This document shows positions 1-11,659 of a stretch of DNA of 64,000 nucleotides, piece after piece. The position numbers and the translations under genes were made by a program. The DNA lies in contig NC_081414.1 of assembly GCF_030272615.1 (NCBI RefSeq), positions 768,998,153 to 769,062,152 of the forward strand. The letters are read 5' to 3'. The notes below the pieces were generated by a model. The model was not told the DNA's origin. It searched no databases and was given only the letters and a program-made list of their open reading frames with translations. Numbering within the stretch: the first letter of the stretch is position 1; the number at the start of each line of letters is the position of its first letter. The DNA is from Cryptomeria japonica. Taxonomy: Eukaryota; Streptophyta; Pinopsida; Cupressales; Cupressaceae.

Positions 1-1473
1 TAAGTGAACTCTCAGGTCTTGTCAAGCATTTAATGCTTATTCCCTCTCCTCTCAACCTATCTCACATTGACACTTGTCATCCTGGGATTGGGTTGAAAAC
101 CCTCACATGGATTGAATATCATTCAATCCTGACCCTTGTTGAGATTACTCAATCTCAACCATCCATTGCTCTATTTTTCCTAAAATAGAGCCCATTTCTT
201 CATAATCCAGATCTTGAAAATTTGTGTGCATCTAAGTTATAGTAAATTCTAGAGAGCATTTTAACATAAATCACTAATATCTTGTTATTTTGGCCTAAAA
301 TAAATCATTTTAGCATCATAGCATCTAATATTATCTTTCATTCACATTTGCATAGCATTGTAGAGTAAACATTTCAATCTTGAACCTCCATAAGCATCCA
401 TAGTGTAAAAAGCTGCTAGAGCTACACTAGTTTGGAACTTGGAGAGGAGAGGAACAAAGGAGAAGGAGCTAAGAGCATGTTAGGAGGCATTTGGAGATGT
501 CTCATTATATTTACTTTCCTAGTTAAATATTCTTTCATGTTTTTGGTGTCTCTTTTGATATGCCTGCTTAGATTAGTTTTTGGTTGATTAACACTAACAG
601 TTTTTTGGTTTTGTGTGTTATTCCACCATAGGTTCTAGTCTAACCTTCCCCCATTTCGTAGTGCATCAATATATATATACATGCGTAATCAAACACATAA
701 TATCTTGAATTGACACAATTATCCAATGATAAACTAATCATTTAAGCATAATTTAAAATAAATACACATAATTAAAGGTCACCCTCGTGCCTATAATATA
801 TAATCCTAATTCACGTATATGCCAATATTCATAGACAAATACAACGTAACATGCAATAATTAAAATCACTAAACACACAAACTGAGCAAACCTCAAGCAA
901 TTACTCCTAAAAGGTCAAACAACAAAATACGAAGGCCAAACAAATTGACAGGATGACCAACTGACGACACTCACCCGAGTGTAATTGAATAAAATAGGGT
1001 CAACTACTATCTCCTCCATCAGAAAATATAAGGCACACTCAGACCTGTGAAGCCAAGTGGAGATGATACCCCGTACCTACCCGGTACTTGTACCTGCAAT
1101 ATCCTGCATCACCGAACCACACATGCATATATACAATATAGAAAACACGACATACACACCGATGAAGGAGATTCGCGATGTTCCCTATCTCATCAAAATG
1201 AGTGAAGGAAAACCGTCCCCTTACATCCAATACACTCGCAGACACACAACATATAATTCCACATTACATAGATAAGTAAAGTGTCAGTACATAGCAATAA
1301 TCCATAAAATGTCATAAATCACAAGTACTGAAATACTACAAATTAATTATGCATCTCATATCTAGATAAAGCATGAATAATGTCATATAAGTCTAAATAA
1401 CAAAACATGGTAATGTATCCACTGAAAACAACAACAATAAAATATGAGTCCAAACGAGTAGGGGTACTATAGC
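1..1473. other. Non-coding repeat-like sequence
   Basis: No ORF here resembles a known protein. Bases 1-640 are pyrimidine-rich and resemble a degraded LTR, but no paired copy or TG/CA ends can be placed. Bases 640-1473 are a different AT-rich tract that abuts the broken RNase H frame of the next element at about 1474. That junction is abrupt, so this tract is either a later insertion or the far side of a deletion. Short ORFs at 1039-1275 overlap on both strands and look like chance. Confidence 0.5.
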
Positions 1474-2591
1474 AAGCATCTCCTTGTCATAGATTGAATA
1501 TAGCCTTTCTGGCCCTCTCAGCTTTCTACTTTCAAAGACAATATGATGCTTGTCTTGCATAAGAACTGCACCAACACCTTCTCCTGACGCATCACATTGC
1601 AGTTCAAAAGGCTTGGTGAAATCTGGTAAGGCCAAAATTGGGCATGAGCTCATGATTTCCTTAAACTGATCAAACACTGTTTGTGCCTTTGCAGACCACT
1701 CAAAGGATCCTTTCTTGGTGAGATTTGTGAGGGGGCAGCCAACTGAGAATAACCCTTCATAAACCTTTTGTAAAAACCACATAGACCCAAGAATCCTTTC
1801 AAATGAGTTATGTTCTCAGGTGGTGGCCAATCAAGGATAGCTCTAATCTTTTCAAGATCCACCTTCACGCCCTTTGCACTGATGATGTGCCCCAAGTAGA
1901 GCCACTCCCTCATTCCAAACTCACACTTAGATTCTTTGGCAAACAATGATTCAGACTCCAGAATGCTAAGAATTTCATCTAAGTGTTGTAAGTGCTCCTT
2001 CCAAGACTTGTTGAAGATGAGAATGTCATCGAAGAATATGAGCACAAACTTCCTCAATTGCTTCTGAAAGGTCCTGTTCATGCATGACTGAAATGTGGCT
2101 GGAGCATTAGTCAAACCAAAAAACATGACTAGAAATTTGAAATGCCCAAAGTGGCATCTGAAAGCAATCTTCTCAACATCAAAAGCCCTCATTCAGATTT
2201 GATGGTAGCTCGATCTGAGGTCTATCTTGGAGAAGTACACGACACCATGCAACTCATCAATGAGCTCATCAATCCTAGGAATGGGGTACTGATTCTTGAT
2301 GGTGTTTTGATTTAAGGCTCGGTAATCCACGCACATATGCATGGTCCCATCCTTGTTCTTCACCAATACAACAACCAAAGAAAAGGGGCTCTTGCTTGGC
2401 CTAATGTAACCCATGTCTAGAAGCTCCTTAATGGCTTTCTCAATCTTGTCCTTCTGCTTCTTTGGGTAACGATAAGGAGTAATCATGATATGCTTAGTAC
2501 CCTCTTCCAACTCAATGATGTGTTTAGTACCATGCTCAGGCGCCCTACCCGGAGGTGGAGTCTCAAAAACCTTGCTCCTCTTTGAAATCAA
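1474..2591 (-). pseudogene. E0 reverse transcriptase and partial RNase H
   Basis: This region would copy element RNA into cDNA. The first block (2591-2193) holds [13 protein letters not shown] with its catalytic Asp, then an in-frame stop. The second (2192-1650) holds the polymerase motif FFDDILI and the connection GFLGLCGFYKRF. A frameshift leads to the RNase H start (1782-1474), with CDASGEGVGAVL and YDKEMLAI. Homology stops abruptly after that motif, and the residues to 1393 (VPLLVWTH...) are unrelated sequence. Confidence 0.85.
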
Positions 2592-3225
2592 AGCCTGAAT
2601 GTCTTCAGGTTAGCTTCTCTTTTCTTCAAATGAGTGGGATGGCATGATCAGACACTCAGGGGATCTTCTAAGTGGTGGATTTCCAAAGACCTTTCTCTTG
2701 TCTCTGATTAGAGATTGAATATCAGTAGTGTAGCTACCCTTGTTTTCTAATGGGTTTGATGGCATTATCACACATTCTGCTGCCCACTCTACTTGGTTAT
2801 GATGAATTAGCCTCTCCATCCTCTTCAGGGATACAATTTGGGGACCTCCATTAGACATCCCTCGCAAAACCACCTTCTTCCCTTCAGTCATGAACTTTAA
2901 CTCCATGGTTTGCAAGTTAAGAGTGATCCCACCAAGAGATCGCAACCACTGGATGCCTAAGGACCACATCATCGGTCCCTCCAATATTGACAACATAGAA
3001 GTCATCCTTGACTTCATAGAAGTCATCCTTGACTTCATAATTACCAAGCTTCATTGACATGTTTGACACCATCCGTTTACAACAAATTGTTGATCCATCA
3101 ACTACCATGACCTTGAAGTCTTCAACATCATTAGTGATAAGACCTCTCTTGGCAACAATCCTAGCATCAATGAAGTTGTGAGTTGCTCTGGTATCAATTA
3201 GAGCAACAAGTCCATGCTCTCCCAA
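2592..3225 (-). pseudogene. E0 aspartic protease and linker
   Basis: The protease would cleave the gag-pol polyprotein. The active-site region reads LIDTRATHNFID, so the usual D-T/S-G has Arg in place of Gly, which should abolish activity. A 21-bp tandem duplication at about 3000-3041 repeats the residues EVKDDFY. Downstream sequence (GIQWLRSLGGI) matches the post-protease region of the E6 relative in another frame. The piece is split over two frames. Confidence 0.75.
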
Positions 3226-3354
3226 TGCTCCTCGAACTCTAAATGATTCATTCTTGTGGAAGCTAGAAAGTTGGGCAACTATACCCTTATCATCTTGATC
3301 ACTTTCAAACCTTTTTGGAGCCTCTTCATACTCACTTTCCTCCGAATCAAACTG

Positions 3355-4636
3355 TTATTCTAAATTTTTAGAATTTGATCCATCAGCTGAATATGCTTCC
3401 ATTTGCCGAGAATTACCCTTTCCATGACATCTATGACTTGGAACCCAAGGTTCCTTGCATGAATAACACAAATTATTCCTCTGAAGTTCTTGACGGAGCT
3501 CATCATCCATCCGAGGAGGGAACTTCTTAGGCTGATTAGAAAATTTCTTCTTGTCTTTACGGAATGGGAAAGACTTTGATTGAAATTTAGACTTAGGGGA
3601 AGCCAACTCCATGCTTCTAGCCTTCTTGATTGCATCAACCAAAGTGGGCAGGTCAAAGGATTTTTCCCAAGCTCTTAATGGTTCTTCAAGTCCTTCAGTG
3701 AATAGGACCACCTGTCTTTTCTCCAAGATACTACTAACCATAATTGAAAGACTTTGAAATTCAGTTATGAAGGTGTCCACAGAACCCTGCTGTTTGAGTT
3801 GTGCTATCTCTCTAAACTTCACCTCCGGATCCTTGGTATCAAATCTTTCTATCAACTTGTTGGTGAATTTAGCATAGGTATGGATGAAGTTATGACCAAG
3901 GGTGATCAACCCATGGTACCACCATTCGTGAGCGGCTCCATCTAGGTGCAAGGTGGCAAACTTGATGGCCTCTTCTTCGAGCACAGGTCTCAAGGACAAG
4001 TAGTTGTCCAACTTTTGCACCCAAGCTCTATCCGTGCTCACACTGCTTCCATCGAAGTGTGCTAGAGTGACCTTCCCAAGGGTCTGTTGAAAATCTATGG
4101 GAGTGGAGTAACTATTATCATATCCCCCTTCCCTTCTTTTCTTTTGATTCATGTATTGGTCAAGAGACATAGCATTTCAAATCTCTTGGGGAAATATTGC
4201 ATACTCCACAAAACTGGCCCGAATCTCCTCAACTACAAGAACTTCCACTTCAGGAGTTGGTGTTTCCCTTGGAAGGAAAACGGGTTGCAAAGGCCTAGTC
4301 ACCGATCCAATAGGCATTCCATGCCTATTGTTGTCATTGTTGTCATTGTTGCTGCCATTTCCATTACCACCGGAGTTGTTGGAAGTGCTGACATTATTAC
4401 CACTAATTCTAATTCAGATCTTGATTATGCCCTCCTCCAACACCCTGCCTAAAGGTGGCTATCATCTGGGACATCATGTCCATCATAGTGTCAAATTTCT
4501 TCTCTATTTTCTCTACATCCATGGTTGTTTCATTCTGTCCAAATAGTCTTTCCCCCATTGAATCTGCTGAGTCCACTGAATCAACTTCCTTATCTCTGTT
4601 TCTCAAGACTTCTGAAAAAGTCTCTTCAAAAGGCAC
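3355..4636 (-). pseudogene. E0 gag (interrupted)
   Basis: Gag packages the element RNA into virus-like particles. The N-terminal piece (4636-4409) is acidic and ends in a Met-rich helix. A separate open stretch (4170-3355, 271 aa) carries the retrotransposon gag core, with AWVQKLDNYLSLRP near residue 50 and HEWWYHGL near residue 81. A CCHC zinc knuckle (CYSCKEPWVPSHRC) follows near residue 236, as in chromovirus gag. Stops and a frameshift separate the two pieces. Confidence 0.85.
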
Positions 4637-4744
4637 TGCAGAAGTCTGATACTGCTGGCGTCTCTATTTTCTGTTGTAGTAGCGGGCGTCTCTATCACTC
4701 ATGGAGAACTCTGTTTACTCTAACTTCATAGGCTGGCAAGAAAA

Positions 4745-4759
4745 CCAGCTCTGATACCA
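4745..4759 (-). other. E0 primer-binding site (tRNA-iMet)
   Basis: The minus strand reads TGGTATCAGAGCTGG one base inside the LTR end, complementary to the 3' end of plant initiator tRNA-Met. It fixes the element's orientation. Confidence 0.85.
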
Positions 4760-4760
4760 C

Positions 4761-6598
4761 TGTAATATTCCCTCTTATTTTTTCAGTTTTTGACCACAAC
4801 AAATATTACAATGGACCTGTTAAAGTTAGGAAATATAATCCCAATACTACTGAAAGCAACCCTTCCACTTTCTGATCACCAAGAGCCCAATGTGAGAAGG
4901 TGAGAACATACGGTGATAAGGGGTTCGTTAGCTTAGTAATCTGTTGGAAATTAAAATGCAAATACAATACTGGGCAGCAAGCCAACCCCTTCCACTTTTT
5001 AGCGGGATGAAGAACAAGAACTTGGCGGTAAACCAGCCAAGGTAACAAGAGCATAACATAACTAAATCGCTCAACCACTTATGCAACAGGAGGAATTTTA
5101 CATAAAACTATCACTCAACCGCATATTTCAGCGGGAGGAATTTTACATAAAACTGTCACTCAACTGCATATTTCAGCGGGAGGACAATATCACTAAACCA
5201 CTTGCTCAGTGAGAGGACAAAGCTGAATTACAAAACATACAGGTGGCTAAGCCATCCTCTTCCACTTGTTCAACGAGAAATGCAACATAGAATGAATTGG
5301 TCAGTACTACTGAAGTAATTCTTACAAAGATAGAGATGTGAGAGAAGATAAAATGAAGTACATATCTCAAGAATTCAATAACACATTCTCACCATAAACA
5401 CTACTTGTTGTTATGAAATCAGATACAACGAAACGCAGAATCAACCATCCCAAAAACCACTAAAATGCTTGTAACTCTCTCAAAACTAAATGGAATCATG
5501 CCAAACCAAATGCAAATGAAGTATATAACATACACAATCAAATCAATACTTTGAAACTGCGACTGGAGAGCAACAACTGTGATGAACGCAACCCAAGGCA
5601 ATTCTAGAAATGACATTTTGGCTAAATATTTCAATTTGCAACTGTAAATTGGAGAGTTCTCCAAATGCCACACCAATGCAAGAGAATTATTGTCTCTCCG
5701 ATACGCTTCCAACGAGCCCTCACCTAGAATGATGCACTCAACACATAGATAGCTACGAGCAAAATACACTGCCAGCCAACACACACCAACAACACCAAAA
5801 ACCGCAGTAGCACATAACTCTTCACCAACACACCCAAAAATCACCAAATAGCTCACAACTTCGAACCACAACTAGGAGTGATGTCTTACACTCGAAACCA
5901 GAAGGAAAGATCTAGGAGGTATTCACCCTCAAAGAAGACTGGAGTCATTTTGACAACATAACGATATATTTTTTTTGGATAAACAAATGAGGAGCCAAAC
6001 ACTTGTTTATATAGCTTTTCAAGTTTGGAATTCAAATGAAATTGCCTCCAAATTCTCCTCATTCAAACTGCATTTCATTTCATGTGGTGGACCTAAAATG
6101 GCGCCCACTTTCCAAGTCAAAATCACGCCAAGGAGAGGGGACCATGATTTTGGCATAATAAAACTTTAAAGTATAAAAACTAAAGTCTCCTTTTAATCTT
6201 CAAATAATTCGCCTAGGCATGACTTAGGAAAAATATCATATTTTGCACAATTTCCCATAGCATCAATTAGTAATAAAATAATTAAATAATAACCTTAGGA
6301 TAAGGAATAATATTTAATTAAATTGCTTATAGCTCCAGTACTGATTATAAACAAAATGTGGATGAGGTTGAGCAATGAGGATCACAGAACTGTGCAGGAT
6401 CAGGACCAAGTCCAGGTCTGCCAAAAATAGAATGCCCCAAACTCCCACTTACTAAAAATAGTAAGTCATGAAATAATGCTCCAAAAATTGTTATCTTCGT
6501 AACCAGAGAAAAAACTTGGCAAGCTTAGCAACTCTGCACCATCTCGATGGCCAAACCTAACTTACTAAAAATAGTAAGTTCACATTCCACCCCTAACA
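4761..6598 (-). repeat. E0 5' LTR (about 1.84 kb)
   Basis: The lower edge is fixed by the primer site one base away. On the minus strand the LTR ends ...AATATTACA, and the best upper edge is TGTTAGGGG... ending at 6598, giving TG...CA ends. The upper edge is inferred because no second LTR is present to compare. It contains short AT palindromes of the form cttactaaaaatagtaag near 6450-6580 and a tandem repeat at 5091-5180. The ORFs 4806-5078 and 5419-5871 lie inside it and look like chance. Confidence 0.65.
5091..5180. repeat. Two tandem 45-bp units in the E0 LTR
   Basis: Two nearly identical units starting aggaattttacataaaact lie head to tail. Degenerate relatives of the motif cact-n-agcggga recur between about 4990 and 5270, suggesting an older, longer array. 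Confidence 0.7.
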
Positions 6599-7191
6599 AG
6601 TTTGGTCAGAACTCCAAGGAACATGGAAACCCTTAATTCACCTTTCAACATAGCCTACGAGTCTCTGAAACAGGCCAATGGACCGCTGAATGCAACATCA
6701 CAAGGAAGGGAACATTACAATTATCATAGTGACCAAGGACAGTTAAGAAATAAGGATAGACCATCGCATAAGAGTTATAATGACAGAGAAAAGTGGCATC
6801 CCCTGTTCATCACTCAAAGATTGTCATGATGAATCAAATAATGCATGGAAGGATTCATATGAGCAAGGACAGTTCAAAGAGTTGTGCTAATGATAGTCAC
6901 CAGCCCCAAGGACAGAAGCCTTGAAGCAAAAGTTTGTATACAAGGTATAGAGCAATGAGATACAAGATTAATGATGGTAAATTTGGGCTTATAGAAGAAT
7001 CATTGAAAGCTTTATAAATACCTTTAATTGGATGGATTTGAACGAAACTCAATGACAGAGAGAAAGATGATTCCTTGTAATGAGTCAGCCATGTTCTCCA
7101 GTCACAGTGAGCAGTCCTAGAAAGTTCACCTAAGAGGCATCATATGGAAAGCAATGTCCACTCGAGGAAAAGATGTAAGGAGATAGGACAA
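6599..7191. other. Spacer between E0 and E1
   Basis: No recognisable gene. Purine-rich phrases such as caaggacagt recur here and again after E1 (13440-13740), consistent with one pre-insertion region split by E1. Confidence 0.4.
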
Positions 7192-7646
7192 CAAACTGTT
7201 GATGCATGATAGCCTCGGTAAGATAAATGAATGAATGAGAGATAAATGAAGTCTCTCATTCAATCATCTATCTTATCGATAGACTATGATAAGACTTCAT
7301 TTATCATTCCTTCATCTAATGATCATTCTTCGATATATAACCTAACTTATTCCGATCAATGTCTAAATTATCGGTTGCAAATCATAAAGCACAAATACCG
7401 ATTGGTATTGGTTTACCTTGTTAATCATTTGCACACCGATTATTATCGGTCAAACACGTTAACTATGTAAACACCGATTGTTATCGGGATTATTAAAGAC
7501 TGCATATCGATTAGTATCGGTGCATTTGTTAATAATATATACGCCAGTTAGTATTGGCTCACTTGTTATGATATACACACCGATTAGTAACTCATACATG
7601 TCGACTGGTATAAAGGAAAAATGTGATTATGATTCTAAGAGGTGCG

Positions 7647-7649
<3 letters not shown>

Positions 7650-7702
<53 letters not shown>
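7650..7702. repeat. TA dinucleotide microsatellite
   Basis: About 26 TA units in the 5' LTR. The 3' LTR has only a short TA run (about 12872-12884) at the matching place, next to a palindromic insert. Confidence 0.95.
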
Positions 7703-7705
<3 letters not shown>

Positions 7706-7983
7706 ATCGATAATGATGAGAAGAACATTGAAATCGATAAATGCTCCTTCTCCATCTGCATCATACCAGACAATAATTAGATCCATTATATTAAGAAATA
7801 ACATATAGAAGAAGAATAACCTTGAATATAACTTGCATCTTAAATTGAAAATCGAATAACATTTACATGGTATCAGAGCCAAGTCCAGGCTAGGAGCCCC
7901 AAGCACACGAGAGGTGTGGCTTAAGGGGGGTGTTGGTGTTGGAAATAAGCCACACCCGGACCGATGATGGATTGGTCCAAGAG

Positions 7984-8054
7984 GGGCCAGTAGCTCAGTG
8001 GTAGAGCACTCCAGCAGCATTGGAAGGTCCTAGGTTCGAGTCCTAGCTAGTCCA
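7984..8054 (+). tRNA. tRNA-like sequence in E1 5' LTR (probably not functional)
   Basis: A 71-nt cloverleaf can be drawn: acceptor GGGCCAG, D arm GCTC/GAGC, anticodon stem CTCCA/TGGAA with one mismatch, and T arm CTAGG/CCTAG around TTCGAGT. Pol III boxes are visible: A (TAGCTCAGTGG) and B (GGTTCGAGTCC). The acceptor 3' side CTAGTCC has one C-A mismatch here. The anticodon loop would read GCAGCAT, lacking the universal U33, so a decoding tRNA is unlikely. ORFs read antisense across it are artefacts. Confidence 0.6.
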
Positions 8055-8064
8055 TGTCTCAACA

Positions 8065-8080
8065 TGGTATCAGAGCCAAG
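8065..8080 (+). other. E1 primer-binding site (tRNA-iMet)
   Basis: TGGTATCAGAGCCAAG immediately after the LTR. An almost identical copy lies inside the LTR at 7868-7883 (degenerate at 13050-13065). Confidence 0.9.
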
Positions 8081-8155
8081 TTAAATCGAACCTGAGGCTA
8101 TTCAATTTTGTGGAAAATTCAAGACAAGCATATATTCAACATCACATTTCTTCTA

Positions 8156-9025
8156 ATGGCTAGCGCTATCAGATTTGAAGATAGACTCAGAGGAGGTGAT
8201 GACTTCTCAGCATGGAAGTTCAAAATTCAGTGATTCTAAAAGAAACTAAAGTCGAATCATTTGTAAAAACTGAAACTGCAGAACCTGAGACTGAACCTGA
8301 CAAAACAACTTGGATAGAGGGAAATGAAAAGACCATCAAAATATTAGTTGATGGGGTGAGAAATAATATCAATCATAAGGAAACATGCAACGACCTACAA
8401 CATGTTTAAAGCACTTAAAGATGCATTTGAGATATCCAATGCTAGTAGAACCTTGGCTTTAAAGAGAGAAATAAATCATATTTCTATGATCAAAGGGGAG
8501 TCAGTCAATGCCTAATTCATGCAGATATTAGCCCTAAGGGATGAACTAGCAATCCTTGGATATGAGATCCAAAGCAAAGAATTAACACTTATTGCTCTAG
8601 ATGGGTTGCCTAGTATATGGGAAACATTCATCCAAGACATCAATGCAAGGGATGAATTTCCTAAGTTTGATAGGCTGGGAGATTGTCTCCAAGAAGAATC
8701 AAGGTTAAATAAGAAAGGGATCAAACAAAAGAATATAGATGAAGATCTTCAAGTCCTAAATACAAACTCCAACAAGAAAAGCAAGCAGAAACAATTTAGG
8801 AAGAGGAAAGGTCATCATGGCAAGAACACCTTCAAGAAGGATTTTTCACAGATTCAGTGTTACAGATGTGACAAATTTGGGCACTATGTTGCCAAATGTC
8901 CAGAAAGAGCCAAACAACAAGCCACATTTGCCAAAGAAGGAAAATCTAAAAGGGAAGATGATTTCGAGAAGTATGTACTCTACTCAACACTTACAAACCA
9001 AGCATCAAACAAGGTTAACTCCTAG
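8156..9025 (+). pseudogene. E1 gag
   Basis: The start MASAIRFEDRLRGGDDFSAW at 8156 fits the copia gag N-terminus. A frameshift at about 8233 moves the frame to ...LKETKVESFVKTET, another change follows near 8402, and an in-frame TAA lies at about 8513. The C-terminal part (8519-9025) carries the CCHC zinc knuckle CYRCDKFGHYVAKC. A TAG separates gag from protease in the same frame. Confidence 0.85.
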
Positions 9026-10452
9026 GTGATCGACAGTGGCTCATCCAGACACATTACAGGGTTTAGAGAAGTGCTAGACTCCATGATGGAGGAGAATGAT
9101 GAGGAAGTGACTATCGGAGATGATTCCACACATCCAGTCAGAGGAGTTGGAACCTGCACCATCAAACTAAAGTCAGATGTATCATTACAACTTAAAGGAG
9201 TACTATATGTCCCAGGCATCAAGAGAAACCTAGTCTCCATATCAGCACTAGAGGATAATGGGTACAGAGTGACCTTCATGGACAACAAGGTGTTGGCTTG
9301 GTCAAAGAATTCATCTATCAAGAAAGCTAAAACCATTGGTCAAAGACAAGGCTACTTGTATGAGCTGTGCACGGAGGTCAACCTAGCCCTAATCCATGAA
9401 ACTACAAATGCTAATGAAGTTTGGCATAGAAGACTAGGTCACCTGAATTTTTAGAGCTTTATCATCAATGGGAAACCTTGTCACAGGCCTAACTAAGTTA
9501 AAGCAATATCATTCAGGGGCATGCAAGGGATGTGCAATAGGTAAAAATGCTAAATGTGTTTTTCAAAATAGTACTAGGAAAACAAGCGAAGTTCTAGAGT
9601 TAGTTCATTCTAATATATCTGGACCTATGTCTGTACCTTGTTTAGGGGGATGTTTGTATTATGTAATATTTGTTGACGACTACTCTAGGAAAACTTGGAT
9701 CTACTTTCTGAAATGTAAAGAATCAGAAGAGATCCTTAATAGGTTTAAGGAATTTAAATCACTAACAGAAAACTACTCGGGAAATAAAATCGAAACCTTA
9801 AGAATTGACAATGGAGGGAATACACCTCAAATTTGTTTAAAGACTTTTATAAAAATGCTGAGATTAAGAGGGAGCTTACTATAACCCTCAACAAAATGGG
9901 GTAGATGAGAGGAAAAATAGAACAATTGTAGAATCTGCCAAAGTCATGATTCTTGATCAGAATCTAAATACCAACCTTTTGGCAGAAGCAACAAGCACTA
10001 TTGTATATATACAAAATAGATGTCCTCACTCCCATCTTGAAGCTAAAACCCCTGAGGAAGTCTTTACTAAAACAAAGCCAGATATCAGCCACCTTAGAAT
10101 ATTTGGGTGTCCTATCTATATTCATGTACCTAAGGAGAAGAGATTAAAATTAGAGCCTTCTGGAAAAAGGGGAATACTTGTAGGATATAGTGAAATCTCC
10201 AAGGCCTACAAAATCTATATACCTGGTCAGAGGAATATTGAACTGAGTAGGGATGTAATCTTTGAAGAAGACTTAGCCTTCAAAAGAGCCCAAAGCTCAA
10301 TAGAACCCGGAGTCTATATCCCCACCCCTAGAATAGAGGAAGAATCTGCTCTTGATCTTCAGAGGGAGAGTCTTGAGAAAAATGTAGGTGAAACTCAAAC
10401 CCACCTAGAGAGAACCTCAAGAAAAGACCACTATGGGCCACCAAAACTATAG
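9026..10452 (+). pseudogene. E1 protease and integrase
   Basis: The protease motif VIDSGSSRHITG opens the block, followed by the GAG-pre-integrase motif WHRRLGHLNF (to 9454). A frameshift leads to the zinc-binding region (CKGCAIGK) and integrase core. The first catalytic Asp, normally HxD-xCGP, is Asn here (VHSNISGPM). The second Asp is in RIDNGG. A frameshift near 9820 precedes QQNGVDERKNRT, which carries the catalytic Glu, and the conserved tail FGCPIYIHVPKEKR. Confidence 0.88.
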
Positions 10453-10479
10453 AAGAAGCTCAAAAGTATGCTGCTCCTT

Positions 10480-11659
10480 CAGGAACCTTCAGAAGAAGTA
10501 TACCTAGAGCAACTTGAAGGGTTTGAGTTATTCATGATACAAAGTCTCATGTGTGTAGACTCTAGAAAGCTCTCTATGGGCTTAAACAGGCTCCCAGGGC
10601 TTGGTATGAAAGAATTGATAGTTATCTCTCAAATCTAGGCTTCTCCAAGAATGATGCAGATCCTAACCTCAACTATAAGCAAAACAAAGGTGATATACTA
10701 ATATTGATTTTATATGTTGATGATTTGTTAATCACAGGAAAAGATCACGTCATAGTCCAATGTAAGAAAGACCTTGCTAAAGAATTTGATATGAAGGACT
10801 TGGGACTCTTTCATTACTTCCTAGGTTTGGAAGTATGGCAGAACTCTGATGGCATCATACTGAACCAAGATAAATATACCTTGGACATTTTGAAGAGATT
10901 TGGAATGCTAAACTGCAAACCCATGACCTCTCCAAATGAAAACAAACCTTCATAAACTTAAGGAAGCAGTAGTAGAATCACAACCCTCAGATCCTACTCT
11001 ATATAGGCAAATGATTGGGTCCCTGATGTATCTTGTAAATACGAGACCAGATATCTGTTATGCAGTTAATGCCTTGAAGTCAGTTTATGTGTGAACCTAA
11101 GGAGATACACCTGGTAGCAGTAAAACATATCATGAGATATCTACAAGGTACCCTAAAACTTGGTCTCAAATATGAGAGAGTTGAACTAGATCTACACGGA
11201 TTTACAGATTCAGATTGGGCTAGAAGTGTAACTGATAGGAAAAGCACCTCATGGTGCTGGTTCAGTTTAGGTTCAGCCATGATATCCTGGATCAGCAGAA
11301 AATAGTCATCGGTAGCACAAAGTTCCACTGAGGCCAAATACATTGCAGCCTCCATGGCTGCTTGAGAGGCAGTATGGCTTAGGAAGCTACTTGTGGGGTT
11401 ATTCGGTGAACCAATGAAGCCTACGGTTATTCATTGCGACAACCAAAGTTGTATTAAATTTTCAGTGAATCCGGTGTTTCATGACATATCCAAACATATT
11501 GAGATTCCATATCATTATGTACGAGACATGGTAGATAGGAATGTGATCCAGTTGGAATACATTTGTACAAGAGATCAGACAACAGATATTCTTACCAAAC
11601 CACTTTCAAGGGTGAAAGTTGAGCACTTCAAAAAAGGTCTTGGTATGATTGAAATTTAA
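10480..11659 (+). pseudogene. E1 reverse transcriptase (N-terminus deleted) and RNase H
   Basis: RT homology begins only at EVYLEQLEGFE, so about the first 130 residues, including the first catalytic Asp, are missing. The palm motif LYVDDLLITG follows (10704-10955). The RNase H part (11087-11659) has DSDWARSVTDRKST, SSTEAKYIA, HCDNQSCIKF and ILTKPLSR, split by two stops. Its DNA junction with integrase is near 10450. Confidence 0.88.

Larger units (their letters stand above)
1474..6598 (-). mobile_element. E0: 3'-truncated Ty3/gypsy chromovirus
   Basis: Reading on the minus strand: one LTR (6598 to 4761), a tRNA-iMet primer site, gag with a zinc knuckle, protease, reverse transcriptase and the first part of RNase H. 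The frame breaks at about 1474 just after the DKEMLAI motif. Integrase, chromodomain, polypurine tract and 3' LTR are missing. The proteins closely resemble those of E6 (45572-53277), with the same CxSCKEPW zinc knuckle and FFDD polymerase motif, so both belong to one chromovirus lineage. Internal stops and frameshifts make it inactive. Confidence 0.85.
7197..8064 (+). repeat. E1 5' LTR (868 bp)
   Basis: It begins TGTTGATGCATG and ends GTCTCAACA directly before the primer site. It holds many degenerate copies of a roughly 30-bp motif around accgatt-n-tatcggt (7340-7600), a TA microsatellite, a second primer-site-like sequence at 7868-7883, a purine tract (ttaagggggg, ending 7930) and a 134-bp TG...CA unit (7931-8064) with the tRNA-like sequence. 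Confidence 0.93.

Noticed and set aside
7984-8054. A functional or organellar tRNA gene
   Set aside because: It lacks U33 in the anticodon loop, has stem mismatches and lies inside an integrated LTR. It does not resemble chloroplast trnT or trnfM.
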